Assembly (NCBI GenBank): GCA_946803715.1 | Contig: CAMPET010000112.1 | Location: 121,086-170,381, forward strand | Direction: 5' to 3' | DNA from: Beroe ovata | Taxonomy: Eukaryota > Ctenophora > Nuda > Beroida > Beroidae | Length of the DNA: 49,296 nt | Shown here: one piece after another, positions 35,601 to 45,058 of the stretch | How the letters are laid out: every line of letters starts with the position of its first letter | How positions within the stretch are numbered: the stretch's first letter is position 1 | Notes under the pieces: generated by a model | What the model saw: only the letters and a program-made list of their open reading frames with translations | What the model was told of the DNA's origin: nothing | Database searches by the model: none | Made by a program: the position numbers and the translations under genes

Positions 35601-36943
35601 GTGTCCGCAACCGCGAACCACGCCCCTCAAGGGCGGTGGAGCTTACTACGCCCGCAGCCCGCCACCCCGCACACCTGATAGTGTCTACTTCCAAATATGC
35701 TTCGGTGGAAACGTTGGCAAGGGTTCGGCTACCAGAACCTGTCAGAAGAACGGCACGTGGGATAAGAACGACCTTTTCGTGTGTTTAAAAAGTATGGAGA
35801 TAGCTGGCTGTGGCCGTGATAACTCTGTATTGTCGTTTACAGTTACTTTTCAATCAGATATAGAAATACACACACTATTCAGTGTCCACTGCATTTCCGT
35901 CTTCAGAATGTGATAAGATAACATTTGATGAAGGAGTCGTAACGTACACCTCCGAAATGCCAGCCGAAGGAACGACCGCCACATTCTCGTGTAACGACGG
36001 GAGTTTCCTTGTTGGCGAGGATGTGACAGTGTGCGAGGAGGACGGCACATGGAATCTCACAGTCACTCCATCCTGTATAGCGGGTACCTGCAGGGCACCT
36101 CCCTCAATCCCTCATTGTCATACTGATGGGTTCTGACACCGATTACTGATACCGATTACAGATCCTGCTCCCAATATCTGCTCACACCTGATCACTAAAC
36201 TCTGACAGGCTGTTCTCTCCCCGATGTTATCTCGTCCACTGTGGCCGTGACTCCGCAGGGGTTTCGGAATGATGATATCATGGTCGGATACACGCTCAGT
36301 TTCTCCTGTTCTCGTGACTCATTCCTAACCGCCTCATCGGTTATCACTTGTCAAGACACGGGGAATTGGGATGGAGAGTTCCCGGCGTGCGTTCCATTCG
36401 TGGAGAACATCGATGCCACGATTAAGGGTAAATACTGAGTATAACTAAATATTCTTCGTGATTCCTGGTAAGAAATCTTTCTTCCCGATACAAATTCTCA
36501 TAAGAAATAGAATTGCCTGCCGATGCCATGTCTAACTCAATCATTGCATCTTCTCAGATCTATACATTGCCGGGCTATCAACACTCTCGGGCGTGTTTGC
36601 AGTGTTTGTCCTCACAGTTTTCATCCTTGTTTACTTTGATCGCAAAGTAACGAAGAAGAGTCAAACAACGACAAGAAGACTGTCCTATGCGATAGCACCC
36701 AACCCACTGGCATTTAGCCCCCCGAAAAGTAACTCATTCAAGATGCAGCATGTTGTATCCTCTACAGCAGCTAGGGTTTCCCCGACTCCTGGGAATTCAG
36801 CGCAAATTATCAGGGGAAGAAAAACTGGGCCAATAAGTCACGATAGTGCTCCGACAGTGACTAAAAAGAATGGCAATGGAGAAGCAGGTGGTGTCAAGAA
36901 ATTCGTTTATAAGAACCCTGCCTTTGTGAGGGAAGACTTCTGA
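32674..36943 (+). CDS. Notch-ligand-like transmembrane protein with DSL domain and six Sushi repeats, 11 exons
   Basis: Exons 32674-32912, 33138-33258, 33432-33587, 33814-33943, 34627-34815, 34915-35103, 35193-35381, 35600-35791, 35907-36083, 36209-36427 and 36558-36943 sum to 2187 nt (728 aa, no frame break). A signal peptide (about 1-34) is followed by an MNNL-like domain (ADVSFTLISFSNP, DGSYCN; exons 1-3). Then comes a six-cysteine DSL domain in exon 4 (CHTDYYGNC, HC, TC, KVCKVGWSGPDC). Six Sushi/CCP modules follow, each in one phase 1-1 exon with the TW or GxW core (for example DGTWDYAQPTC). A single TM helix (VFAVFVLTVFILVYF) and a basic Ser/Lys-rich tail of about 100 aa end in REDF, compatible with a class III PDZ ligand. 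DSL binds Notch in known ligands; EGF repeats normally follow it and none are seen here. Likely a cell-surface ligand. Confidence 0.85.
32925..33012. repeat. 20-21-bp tandem repeat, about 4.5 units
   Basis: Unit TGACAACCAATATGTGATACA with substitutions, in intron 1 of the DSL-Sushi gene directly after the donor. Confidence 0.85.
35429..35592. repeat. 15-bp minisatellite in an intron of the DSL-Sushi gene
   Basis: About 11 units of TATCCTGACAACACA, varying mainly at the first three bases, run to within 10 bases of the exon 8 acceptor (35599). Because the unit is 15 bp the array is open in several frames on both strands, creating false open frames. Confidence 0.92.
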
Positions 36944-36954
36944 CGCTGGCTTCG

Positions 36955-36991
36955 CGGCTCGCGTCAGCTGGGCCTAGCATCGCCAGGCAAC
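36955..36991. repeat. Dispersed GC-rich repeat, copy 2
   Basis: Matches 7712-7747. It begins about 12 bases after the stop codon of the DSL-Sushi gene, so repeat sequence forms that gene's 3'UTR. TGACGC...GCGTCA at 36941-36966 can form a small hairpin overlapping the stop. Confidence 0.8.
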
Positions 36992-37093
36992 AACGTAAAG
37001 TACAATTACAAATAACTTTAGAATTGGACTCAGAAACAATGTCAATGATCATGCAAATGCAATGAAAGTTTTAGTTATCTGTATCAGCAGCTG

Positions 37094-37204
37094 TTGTAGG
37101 ATTTACCCTACCGTCGGTGCGCGCGATTTTCAATCCGCCCCGACGATTATCAATCCTTGCCAGGGATAAAATCCCGCCAGCAAGGGTAGGGTGAAATCCT
37201 ACAA
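37094..37204. mobile_element. Palindromic MITE, copy 2, with 9-bp TSD
   Basis: The 111-bp element has TTGTAGGATTTACCCTACC at one end and its near complement at the other. It is flanked by a perfect duplication CAGCAGCTG (37085-37093 and 37205-37213). It is the same family as 7456-7535. Confidence 0.92.
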
Positions 37205-37242
37205 CAGCAGCTGCAGTCGAATCAGATATATTGAATTGTATT

Positions 37243-37721
37243 TGTAACACAACAGGAGAACCCTTGAGTCTCAGGATGAAACAATCACACTGCCCTGTAA
37301 CTGCAGGAACAAAGAGCAGTGTCCCATAGAAGATGGGAAGTGTCGAACAAAATCTGTGGTCTACCAAGCAACCATTTCAAGTGACTCACAATCGTTTGAC
37401 TACATTGGTATATCCGAGAGAGAGGTGAAATCGAGGATCTCAGCACACAAGACTTCCATGAGACACCGGAGCCATGAACAGGATACCGAACTCTCAAAGA
37501 AATATTGGGAGATGAGGGATAATGGACATGAACCAGTAATCAAGTGGAAAATCTTACAAGTTGCGAGACCTTATCAGAACGGGAGACAGAACTGTGATCT
37601 CTGCTTAAGTGAGAAATTACAAATAATTAAAAATAAGGATAAAAAACTCTTAAATAAGAAATCAGAATTTATTTCGAAATGTAGGCATGTAAGGAAATTT
37701 TTACTAGGTAGACATCTTTGA
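37243..37721 (+). pseudogene. Penelope-like retroelement relic: C-terminal GIY-YIG endonuclease
   Basis: An open fragment of about 159 codons after a stop at about 37240 carries PCNCRN..CPI..GKC..KSVVYQA, YIGISE (the YIG half of GIY-YIG), KSRISAHKTS, TELSKKYWEM, and the ending LCLSEKLQI...LNKKSEFISKCRH. This is the Cys-rich linker plus GIY-YIG domain of Penelope-like retroelements. The reverse transcriptase part is absent: upstream is the MITE copy 2 and a stop. It is therefore a 5'-truncated copy lying between two MITEs. The open state of this piece suggests a fairly recent insertion. Confidence 0.75.
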
Positions 37722-37998
37722 TTCGACTTGAGTGTTTTATGAAGGAGTAGTTCAGACCTTAACTGTGATATACACCATATTGAAATGTCTTCTGACGATT
37801 GGTCTCAACCATGAAACTTATAGTTAAGACAACCCAATAACTGTGTTTCATTTGTGACACGCTCACTTTTTAATAAAGTTCGAGCACTTTGCAAAACTTT
37901 GTCTTTGACACTCTTGCATATATATTTGTAACACTATATATAAATGGTTTTTGTAATTAAAATGGTAATATAAATGGTTTTTGTAATATAATTGTCGC

Positions 37999-38143
37999 TT
38001 GTAGGATTTTACCCTACCGTCGGTGCGCGCGATTTTCAATCCGCCCCGACGGATTGAAATCCCTTGCCAGGATTTTATCCCTTGGATTTTATCCCTTGCC
38101 AGGGATAAAATCCCGCCAGCAAGGGTAGGGTGAAATCCTACAA
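37999..38143. mobile_element. Palindromic MITE, copy 3, with 9-bp TSD
   Basis: 145 bp with the same termini and a small internal expansion of TTTTATCCCTTGCCAGG words. Perfect duplication AATTGTCGC at 37990-37998 and 38144-38152. Confidence 0.92.
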
Positions 38144-38379
38144 AATTGTCGCGAATAAAGTTGTTGTACTTGTAACTAAAACTTAATTGTATTTGTAGAT
38201 AGATATTGCCTGTAGCTGTCGCCCTGTCAATAAAAATGCCAATAGATGGCAAGAGTGTCCATGTCATGTGTATCTAGATAATATACACTGTATCTAGTAG
38301 ATCTCAATGTTATCTCAACACTGACACGCCGACATGGGCAGTGCAGTGACATGACTTATAGAACTCCTGATCCTGTTTC

Positions 38380-38570
38380 ACAGTTGCAGTGTTCCCGCGC
38401 GCGCGCCGTCATCGAAGGCCGGAACGATACTTGTACTACTACTAGTACAGTGCCAGTGCAGTGACAGTGACACTTTGCATAAGCATGATATTTCATTTGT
38501 CAAACGATAATAGACCTTCTCGAGAATTTCGTTTTGCGCGCGCGCGCAAAACGGCTTGCATCATCGGTAA
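38380..38570. repeat. GC-rich repeat debris
   Basis: CGCGCGCGCGCCGTCATCGA followed by AGGCCGGAAC is a diverged arm of the 7551 palindrome. Near 38512-38555 CTTCTCGAGAATTTCGTTTTG and an alternating GC tract resemble the GAATTTCATTGCGCG words at 7655 and 7770, followed by GGCTTGCATCATCGG. Confidence 0.6.
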
Positions 38571-40461
38571 AACAACAAACAAAACCCTATTTCCCAGTAA
38601 CGCTATGACGAGATTTTATTAACAATTAAATTTTTGCCGGATGTTATTTATTTACTGTAATTACAGTTTCTGTTATCTGCTACGTTATCAGATGTGTCAG
38701 AAAGTTCTCTCTCTGAAATAAATAAATAGGTTAAATGAAATTATCACTGTTACTTTGAGATGATTCGTCATTCATTGATGTCATGATAAGTACTAACTAC
38801 AAGTGAATGACTGAATGAAACTCAAGAGATATGACACATTGACCATAACTCGAACCTTACACACTAATCAACTGTCAGTTTCGGAATTTAAACTGTTGCA
38901 TATATTAACTCCTGAAACACAAAGAAAATGTAATTATACAAATGTAATCAATTTAGAGCTCTTACCCACTAGAATACTAGATGTTGTTGGTTGAGCTATG
39001 AACTTGAACGTGTCTCAAAAACTGGCTATCTCAAGCCATCATTACACCATTGCTTTTACGGTTCAGGGGCAAAATTATGAGGTATGAGCTGCTGCTCAAA
39101 CTTCTTGGAGCAATAGCTTTACTCACCTTTTTTTAAATATTTATCTATAGCATCTTATTTCATCTACGTGATGCCCATGCTATTACTTTCTTGTGCACAT
39201 CTATTGTGGCAATGGAGTCCCCTTGCCTGCACAGCAGGCAAGGTTAAATGAATAAACTGACAGGAACCTTAGTTTTAATGTTTTCTGTTAGTATCTGACA
39301 AGGAAGAATACCAAGAGGGTTCTTTTGATAATGGCATCTTTCAGCATTTGTTGGTTTGATGTTTGCTAATTTACTTCCCTCATAGTTAGTCCTTAGCGGG
39401 TGGCCCTCTTAACAGATTTTAAATTTGGCTTGGTGCTAGCCCTCAGCACAAACTTGAAGGTATACAAACCTAGGTATGAAATTATGTTTGGTAATGTGCT
39501 GTAAAAATTCTATAATGGAATAATTGAACTGGATTGTGTTTGGCTGAAAGTTTGAATGTTATCCTTGATCAAAGTTCAGAGATCTTGTCTGAAAAATATT
39601 TGTTGAAATTGGCAGCAAATTTGGCCACATCCTCACTGTCTGGTATCTTTTGTTCAATACTATTACGCACTGTTAATATTTTTCATAAGCTTATGATAAA
39701 CAAGTATTATGTTAGGGCATGATTCATCCACTATAACACCTATGTGCACACTTGCAAAATGAAAGTTCACCATGCAATGCACATGACAGAAACATGTTGA
39801 AGTGTGCAAAAAATTCAATCTTTTTCAGTCTATCTGTTTTCAGTCAGGGTGCTCATTCCAACACCACTAATTCTTTCTTTGCTATGGCATTTGTTGAGAA
39901 TTATTACAATTTGTAAGTCTCCCTATCAATGCAACAAAACAGGGTGGGAGTAACCTACAAGCCGAATGGTTTATGGTTATCACTAGGAAGTGCAGCAAGC
40001 ATCTCTGATTTATCTCATGATCTATATCTGATAGAAATATAAGCCATCCCAAGCCATTATCAGAAGCATGCTCCAGGTGATTGAACATTGTAGACTTAAG
40101 TCAATTCTCAATTGAATCAAACTCACACACATCTACTGATAGATACAAGACATAAAAGTCTCTTCCTAGCTTCTCAAATTTGATTGTAATATTAACTATT
40201 ATATAACCTATTAACTAGAACTAGTGTTGATAGGTTTAAAACACAAGCCAAGTGTTATTTACAGTGAATTTAGATACCTGAAGCTACAAATAAATATCTT
40301 GATTTAGATACTGAATGAAAGACTAACTCTCTGTGACATGGTCATGAATAGTTTCCAAATGTTACCAGAGTCTGTAAAATAGAATTCGTACATTTTTGTA
40401 CTATTGAATTTGGATCAATACTTCCATTTCTATGTAATCTCACTAACGATCTTCCTAAAGC
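38571..40461. other. Intergenic, AT-rich, no gene
   Basis: No recognisable coding exon. The stretch before the SR gene ends in CACTAACGATCTTCCTAAAG, which looks like a branch point, pyrimidine run and acceptor one base before the ATG. Confidence 0.5.
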
Positions 40462-40880
40462 ATGGCGACCCTCTATTTGTCAAATTTAGGGCCTGACCCA
40501 GACAAGCGCAAAGTTGATAAAGAGTTCTCATATTATGGGACTGTGATAAGTGTTTGGTTAAGTAGGCCTCCTTATGGCTATGGTTTTGTGGAGTTCAAGC
40601 ACAGTCGAGATGGTAGGTCAAAGAAAATATCTGCTGGGAAAAATATCTGATGATAAAATTTTCACTGTTCCGGTTGAATGATCCTAATTAGAAGATTTTC
40701 AATCCAGATGAATTTTTTTTCAGCTGAAGATGCAGTAAAGGATATGGATGGGAGAAAGATAGATGGATATCGGATTACCTGTGACTGGGCCCATTCCCGG
40801 CGACCCTCTGATCGCTTCCGGGGAGGAGGTATACAGCTCGTAGTTCATTCATATGGTGGTGGTGTGTGTTTGTGTGTGTG

Positions 40881-40913
<33 letters not shown>

Positions 40914-42717
40914 GGTGTGTGTGTGTGTGTGTGTGTACTCTGGGTCTGTGTTTGTGTGTTTGTGTGTGTGTATGTGTACTATCTGTGTGTTGGTGGGTGT
41001 TTGTGTGTGTATATTCTCATCAATCACTTTATTCAGGGAGAGGGCGTGGTCGAGCAGGTCCAGATGACAGATGCTTTGCTTGCAACAGATTCGGACATTT
41101 TGCTCGCGACTGTAGAGGGTGAGTTATTAGAGTTTTTACAACTAACATTCCCTTTGATAGCTCAGTTTCTGCTGCAAGTACTATAACAGCGACAAGGGCG
41201 GGTTGCTGATACATCAAGTGATAGAGTGAACAATTTTGAGATCATCATTGTCCGAAGACAACAAAGAGTGTGGCACATAGGAGCTGGCAGGGACACAAAG
41301 ACAACTATCAGTCTCCTTCATTTGCGTTTAATTATAACTGAATAACAACATATTGCATAAGTGAATAAATACACAGCCCCTTTCCAATGTTACACCACAA
41401 GATCTCACACCAAATTGTATTTTTCTGAAGTAGCGGCAGTACATTGGTGTGTGTACAGTAGAGAGTACACACAGTAGACACACACACATAGTATGAGAGT
41501 GCAAACAAGGTGTACACACATGTAGACACACTGACATTGAGAGAAATTGTCGCCCTGGCTCGGCTTCAGGTAATCAATCACTCCTCCCCTTATATTTTAA
41601 CCTCCTCATCTCTCTACATTATAATACACTGCTGAGTGGTTGGCTTGAAGTCCTGCAGCGCTTGATACGTACAAAAGAAAGGGAAGGCGCTTCCTGAGAC
41701 AGAATCTAGTTATTGAATTTCGTCATTGACTCCTCGTTTAGAGATATAATTGATCGTGAACTCCTAACATCACTCTCTTTCAGAACTCGAACAGGCTGGT
41801 CTAGATCCCGCTCCAGATCTCGCTCGAGACGAAGGTGAATACGCCAGTTCCGTCGTTGACCACTCAGTGAATAGTGATTCAACTTGCACTTTCCCACAGC
41901 ATATCCTGTCTTACAGTTCTCTCCTCAGCTCCAGGGACAGCAGATCGCGATCCCGATCGAGTCGGTCCCGTTCCCGAAGTGGGGAGAGGAAGAAACGGTC
42001 CCGATCCAGGGACCACAAGAGGAGGGATAGTCGGAGATCAAGATCCCGTGAAGCGAAGCGGAGGAGATCTCGTTCCAGGGATGAGAGATCAGGATCTCGG
42101 TCAAGAGATAGAGGATCAAGATCGAAGGATAGAAAATCTGGTTCAAGATCCAAGGATAGAAAATCTGGATCAAAAGATAGAAGATCTAGATCAAAGGATA
42201 GACGGTCTGGATCAAAGGAGAGAAGATCTGAATCAAGATCCAAGGATAGAAAATCAAGATCCAAAGATAGAAGATCTGGATCAAAATCCAAGGAAAAAAG
42301 ATCAGGATCCAAGGAGGAAAAATCAAGATCAAGATCTCATGATGACATAAAATCTAGATCAGGATCGAAGGAAAGGAGATCTGGGTCAAGATCCAAGGAT
42401 AGAAAGTCGAGATCGAGATCGAAGGATGAGAAGTCGAGATCAAGATCTAAGGATAAGAAATCAAGATCGAGATCTGTCGATCGGAGATCTAAGTCAAGAT
42501 CGAAGGAAAGAGGGAAAGACTTTCGTTCGCGATCAAAGGACAGGTCAAGGTCGAGATCTAATGAGGATAGACCCCGTTCAGAAGAGAGGAAATCTGAGGA
42601 TAGAGATTCCAGGTCAAAGTCGAGAGAAGTCGAGAGAGAAGATTCTGATCGTGAGATGAAAAGTCCTGAGCAATCCTGCGATGAGGATAGAACGCGAAGA
42701 TCGAGTTCCAGCTCAAG
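40462..42717 (+). CDS. SRSF7: SRSF7-like SR splicing factor (RRM, CCHC knuckle, RS tail)
   Basis: Exons 40462-40612, 40724-40828, 41037-41118, 41784-41834 and 41929-42717. RRM: RNP2 is LYLSNL, RNP1 is YGFVEF, ending ITCDWA. Then a zinc knuckle CFACNRFGHFARDC (C-x2-C-x4-H-x4-C), the feature that separates SRSF7 from other single-RRM SR proteins. A very long RS region (about 260 aa of repeated RS[R/G]SKDR units, encoded by a degenerate minisatellite) follows. SR proteins bind pre-mRNA and control splice-site choice and export. The 3' end is uncertain: a donor-like CAAG|GTCTG at 42717 suggests a further exon, whereas reading on gives a stop at 42757. The single-N join at 42942 may have damaged the end. 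A GT microsatellite fills intron 2. Confidence 0.85.
40853..41020. repeat. (GT)n microsatellite in SR-gene intron 2
   Basis: Long imperfect TG tract between exons 2 and 3 of the SR gene. It generates spurious VCVCV reading frames. Confidence 0.95.
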
Positions 42718-42739
42718 GTCTGTATTTTTACGTCACTTA

Positions 42740-43083
42740 CCTCGGTTGATACTATAGCTGCACAGTCACACTGTGTCAATTTGCACAGAATCCATGGGCC
42801 AATACACCGCCGCACGCGTACGTCGTTCACTTGATTTGATCTGGTTCATAATAAAGGCTCCAGTGTCAAATTTCATGGGTCTCTGAGCGGTCAGTAGTCC
42901 TAGAAAACCATCATGGGTAACCAATGCACATCTGAAAACTGNCCTCGGTTGATACTATAGCTGCACAGTCACACTATGTCAATTTGTACAGGATCCATGG
43001 GCCAATACACCGCCTTCCGCGTACGTCGTTCACTTGATTTGATCTGGTTCATAATGACGAAAAGGCTCCAGTGTCAAATTTTT
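42740..43083. repeat. Duplicated block around a single N, probable assembly join
   Basis: 42740-42878 (CCTCGGTTGATACTATAGCT) recurs as 42943-43083, with scattered substitutions, directly after the lone N at 42942. Same pattern as at 32210. Confidence 0.8.
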
Positions 43084-43716
43084 CAGAAAGGTTCTTCTTG
43101 TTATCCGCATATCGTGTACAAAACACACTATTTTTTGGCGCGCATGCGCGCGCGTAGTATAGAAGTAATTCGTTGTTTTAACGAGCTTTCACAATGCACA
43201 AGCACAAATAATGTCCATTGACAAGTTGAAACAGCAGCTACAAGCTATATGTCAAGCATACTCAAAGCAAATTTTCACAGGGGCGATGACTAAAGCTATC
43301 ACATGTTGACACCTATTAAGCTGACAGATGTTCGATCGGAGATTCAGATATGCGCTGGATAAGGACTTTTCAACTATGCTGCGAACAATTTGTGAAGCAC
43401 AGTGATCTCGCAGTATCCTGTTCTATCTTGAGTTCAAAATTGTTTTTCTTCGATTCCTATTCCTGTATGACTATTAACAATGTTGACAAATTTGTTCATT
43501 TGAAGTAGTATGAGCATGTATCCACGCGCATTTGGCATGATCTCATATTTTAATCCATCATTGTATGATCACGTCATGTCCCACAATCCCACATCCGCAA
43601 TCCGAGGAGTTGTTCTGATAGGCATGTGTCACTCTTAGTTTTACCGTTGCGCCGCGCAATTTAATAATCGCTCGTCTGACAGTACAATTGACAATGTCAA
43701 ATGTACAGCGCGAACC
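43084..43716. other. Noncoding, no feature recognised
   Basis: A GC-rich alternating word (GCGCGCATGCGCGCGCG) at about 43139-43155 is the only structure seen. Confidence 0.4.
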
Positions 43717-43717
43717 A

Positions 43718-44123
43718 CGGATGTGCACACGTTACGCGCCCCCTACTCAGTGAACTGAAAAGTCGTAGAAACCACGGAGACGCGCAGCGCGCGCGGAGTA
43801 TTTGGGTCACGCAGCGCGGGAACAACCACGGAGAACGTGTACACACTGCACTTGTACATTGTAGGGTTTTTCCCTACCGCGTCGGCGCCGCGCAATTGTT
43901 ATTCCGCCTGGGATGAAATCCCGCCAGCAAGGGTAGGGTGAAATCCTACAATGAAACCGTACCCGGGTCCACTCGGCCGTCTGCCCGTCTATTATATAGT
44001 AGGCAGGTCCAGCAAGTGCTATTGTGCTCCAATGTTGCGTTGTGTGACCCAATCTGCCGCGCGTTTTACGTCAGTTCGTCATACGCGTAAATAAAATAGG
44101 GGGCGCAACGTGTGTACACATGA
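43718..44123. mobile_element. Composite inverted-repeat element with nested MITE
   Basis: Terminal arms ATGTGCACACGTTACGCGCC (from about 43719) and its imperfect complement (about 44096-44122, GGGGGCGCAACGTGTGTACA) bound about 400 bp. The interior shares CTACTCAGTGAACTGAAAAG and GCAGCGCGGGAAC with 8131-8215 and contains MITE copy 4. It is the intact-looking relative of the repeat interrupted by the telomeric foldback element. Confidence 0.65.
43859..43951. mobile_element. Palindromic MITE, copy 4, no obvious TSD
   Basis: 93 bp with termini TTGTAGGGTTTTTCCCTACC and GGTAGGGTGAAATCCTACAA. The flanks do not match, so it may be older or rearranged. Confidence 0.85.
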
Positions 44124-44450
44124 ATACATGATGCTGAAACAGTGAAACATGATCAAATGCGGCCGCCACGCACGCATAGTAATTGGGTGACGCAATGCAG
44201 ATTCTCCCGCAGAAACGGGAGAACGAGCACTGCTCAGGGTGTAGCACAATTACCATGGCAAATATTTCTGTAAAATCCCTCGCTGGCGCTGGTATATGCA
44301 AAATTCCTCTCTGGCGGCAGACTCTTTAAAAAGCAGTGCAGATGGTAGGGCCAAAAAACCTTTCAACAAATATACATGCAGTTAATAATATAAGGTGAAG
44401 GACTGATGTATGATAAGCGAAAAATTAAGCCGATCTTTTTTGTGTGGCGT
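44124..44450. other. Noncoding transposon-flank sequence
   Basis: Contains GGTGACGCAATGCAGATTCT followed by CCCGCAGAAACGGGAG, a small hairpin, but no gene. Confidence 0.4.
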
Positions 44451-44554
44451 GTAGGTTTGATAGTAGGATATCTTACCCTCGCTGGCGTGATTTTATCCCT
44501 GGCAAGGGCGGAATTACAATTGTGTGGTGTCATTGGTAGAGAAAACCCCTACAA
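44451..44554. mobile_element. Degenerate palindromic MITE, copy 5
   Basis: Starts near TGTAGG, has TTACCCTCGCTGGCGTGATT and ATCCCTGGCAAGGGCGG as in the family interior, and ends AAACCCCTACAA. Termini are eroded and no target duplication is seen. Confidence 0.6.
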
Positions 44555-45058
44555 TGGTTTGATGAATCATGCAGGGTAAGGAGCCTTAGGAGTGGTGAGC
44601 ACACCATGTGTACGAAAGAAATCTTTATCTGGTCCCATCAATCCTCATGATACATGAGAAGGTTTGTAGATATTATCTGGTGACCAAAACTGTATGAATA
44701 TTTTGTGTTGGGCAAAGAGAAGGAAAGTACTTATTTTAGATCTTTGATATGATTGTATTTCTTTGGAGACAGAGAATTGAACATGTGCTATTTCTAATTA
44801 TTCAGGTGTAGGTGTGTGATTTGGCAGTCAACTTTTAGTATTGGTTCAGTAAAAATTTCATGTACCTATCACACTACAAACAAAACTGAAGCTAAAGTCA
44901 AATCTTTAGAGTTGTATTTTAAATCTTGACATGATATTAGCTTAATATAAGCTCAATTTATCTGTCATAATATTGAAATATTCAACCTTTAGGTATAAAG
45001 AAGTCCAAATGTCTATAGATGGTTTTTTATGACCCAAGAACTACTAGTATCATTGCAG

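Noticed and set aside
35379-35694. Minus- and plus-strand frames of repeated CCQDM, LSGYV or YPDNT units
   Set aside because: The 15-bp minisatellite is open in all frames. Flanking splice sites place it in an intron of the DSL-Sushi gene.
41911-42312. Minus-strand frame rich in SLDLD/SFDPD repeats
   Set aside because: It is the antisense shadow of the SR protein's RS minisatellite.
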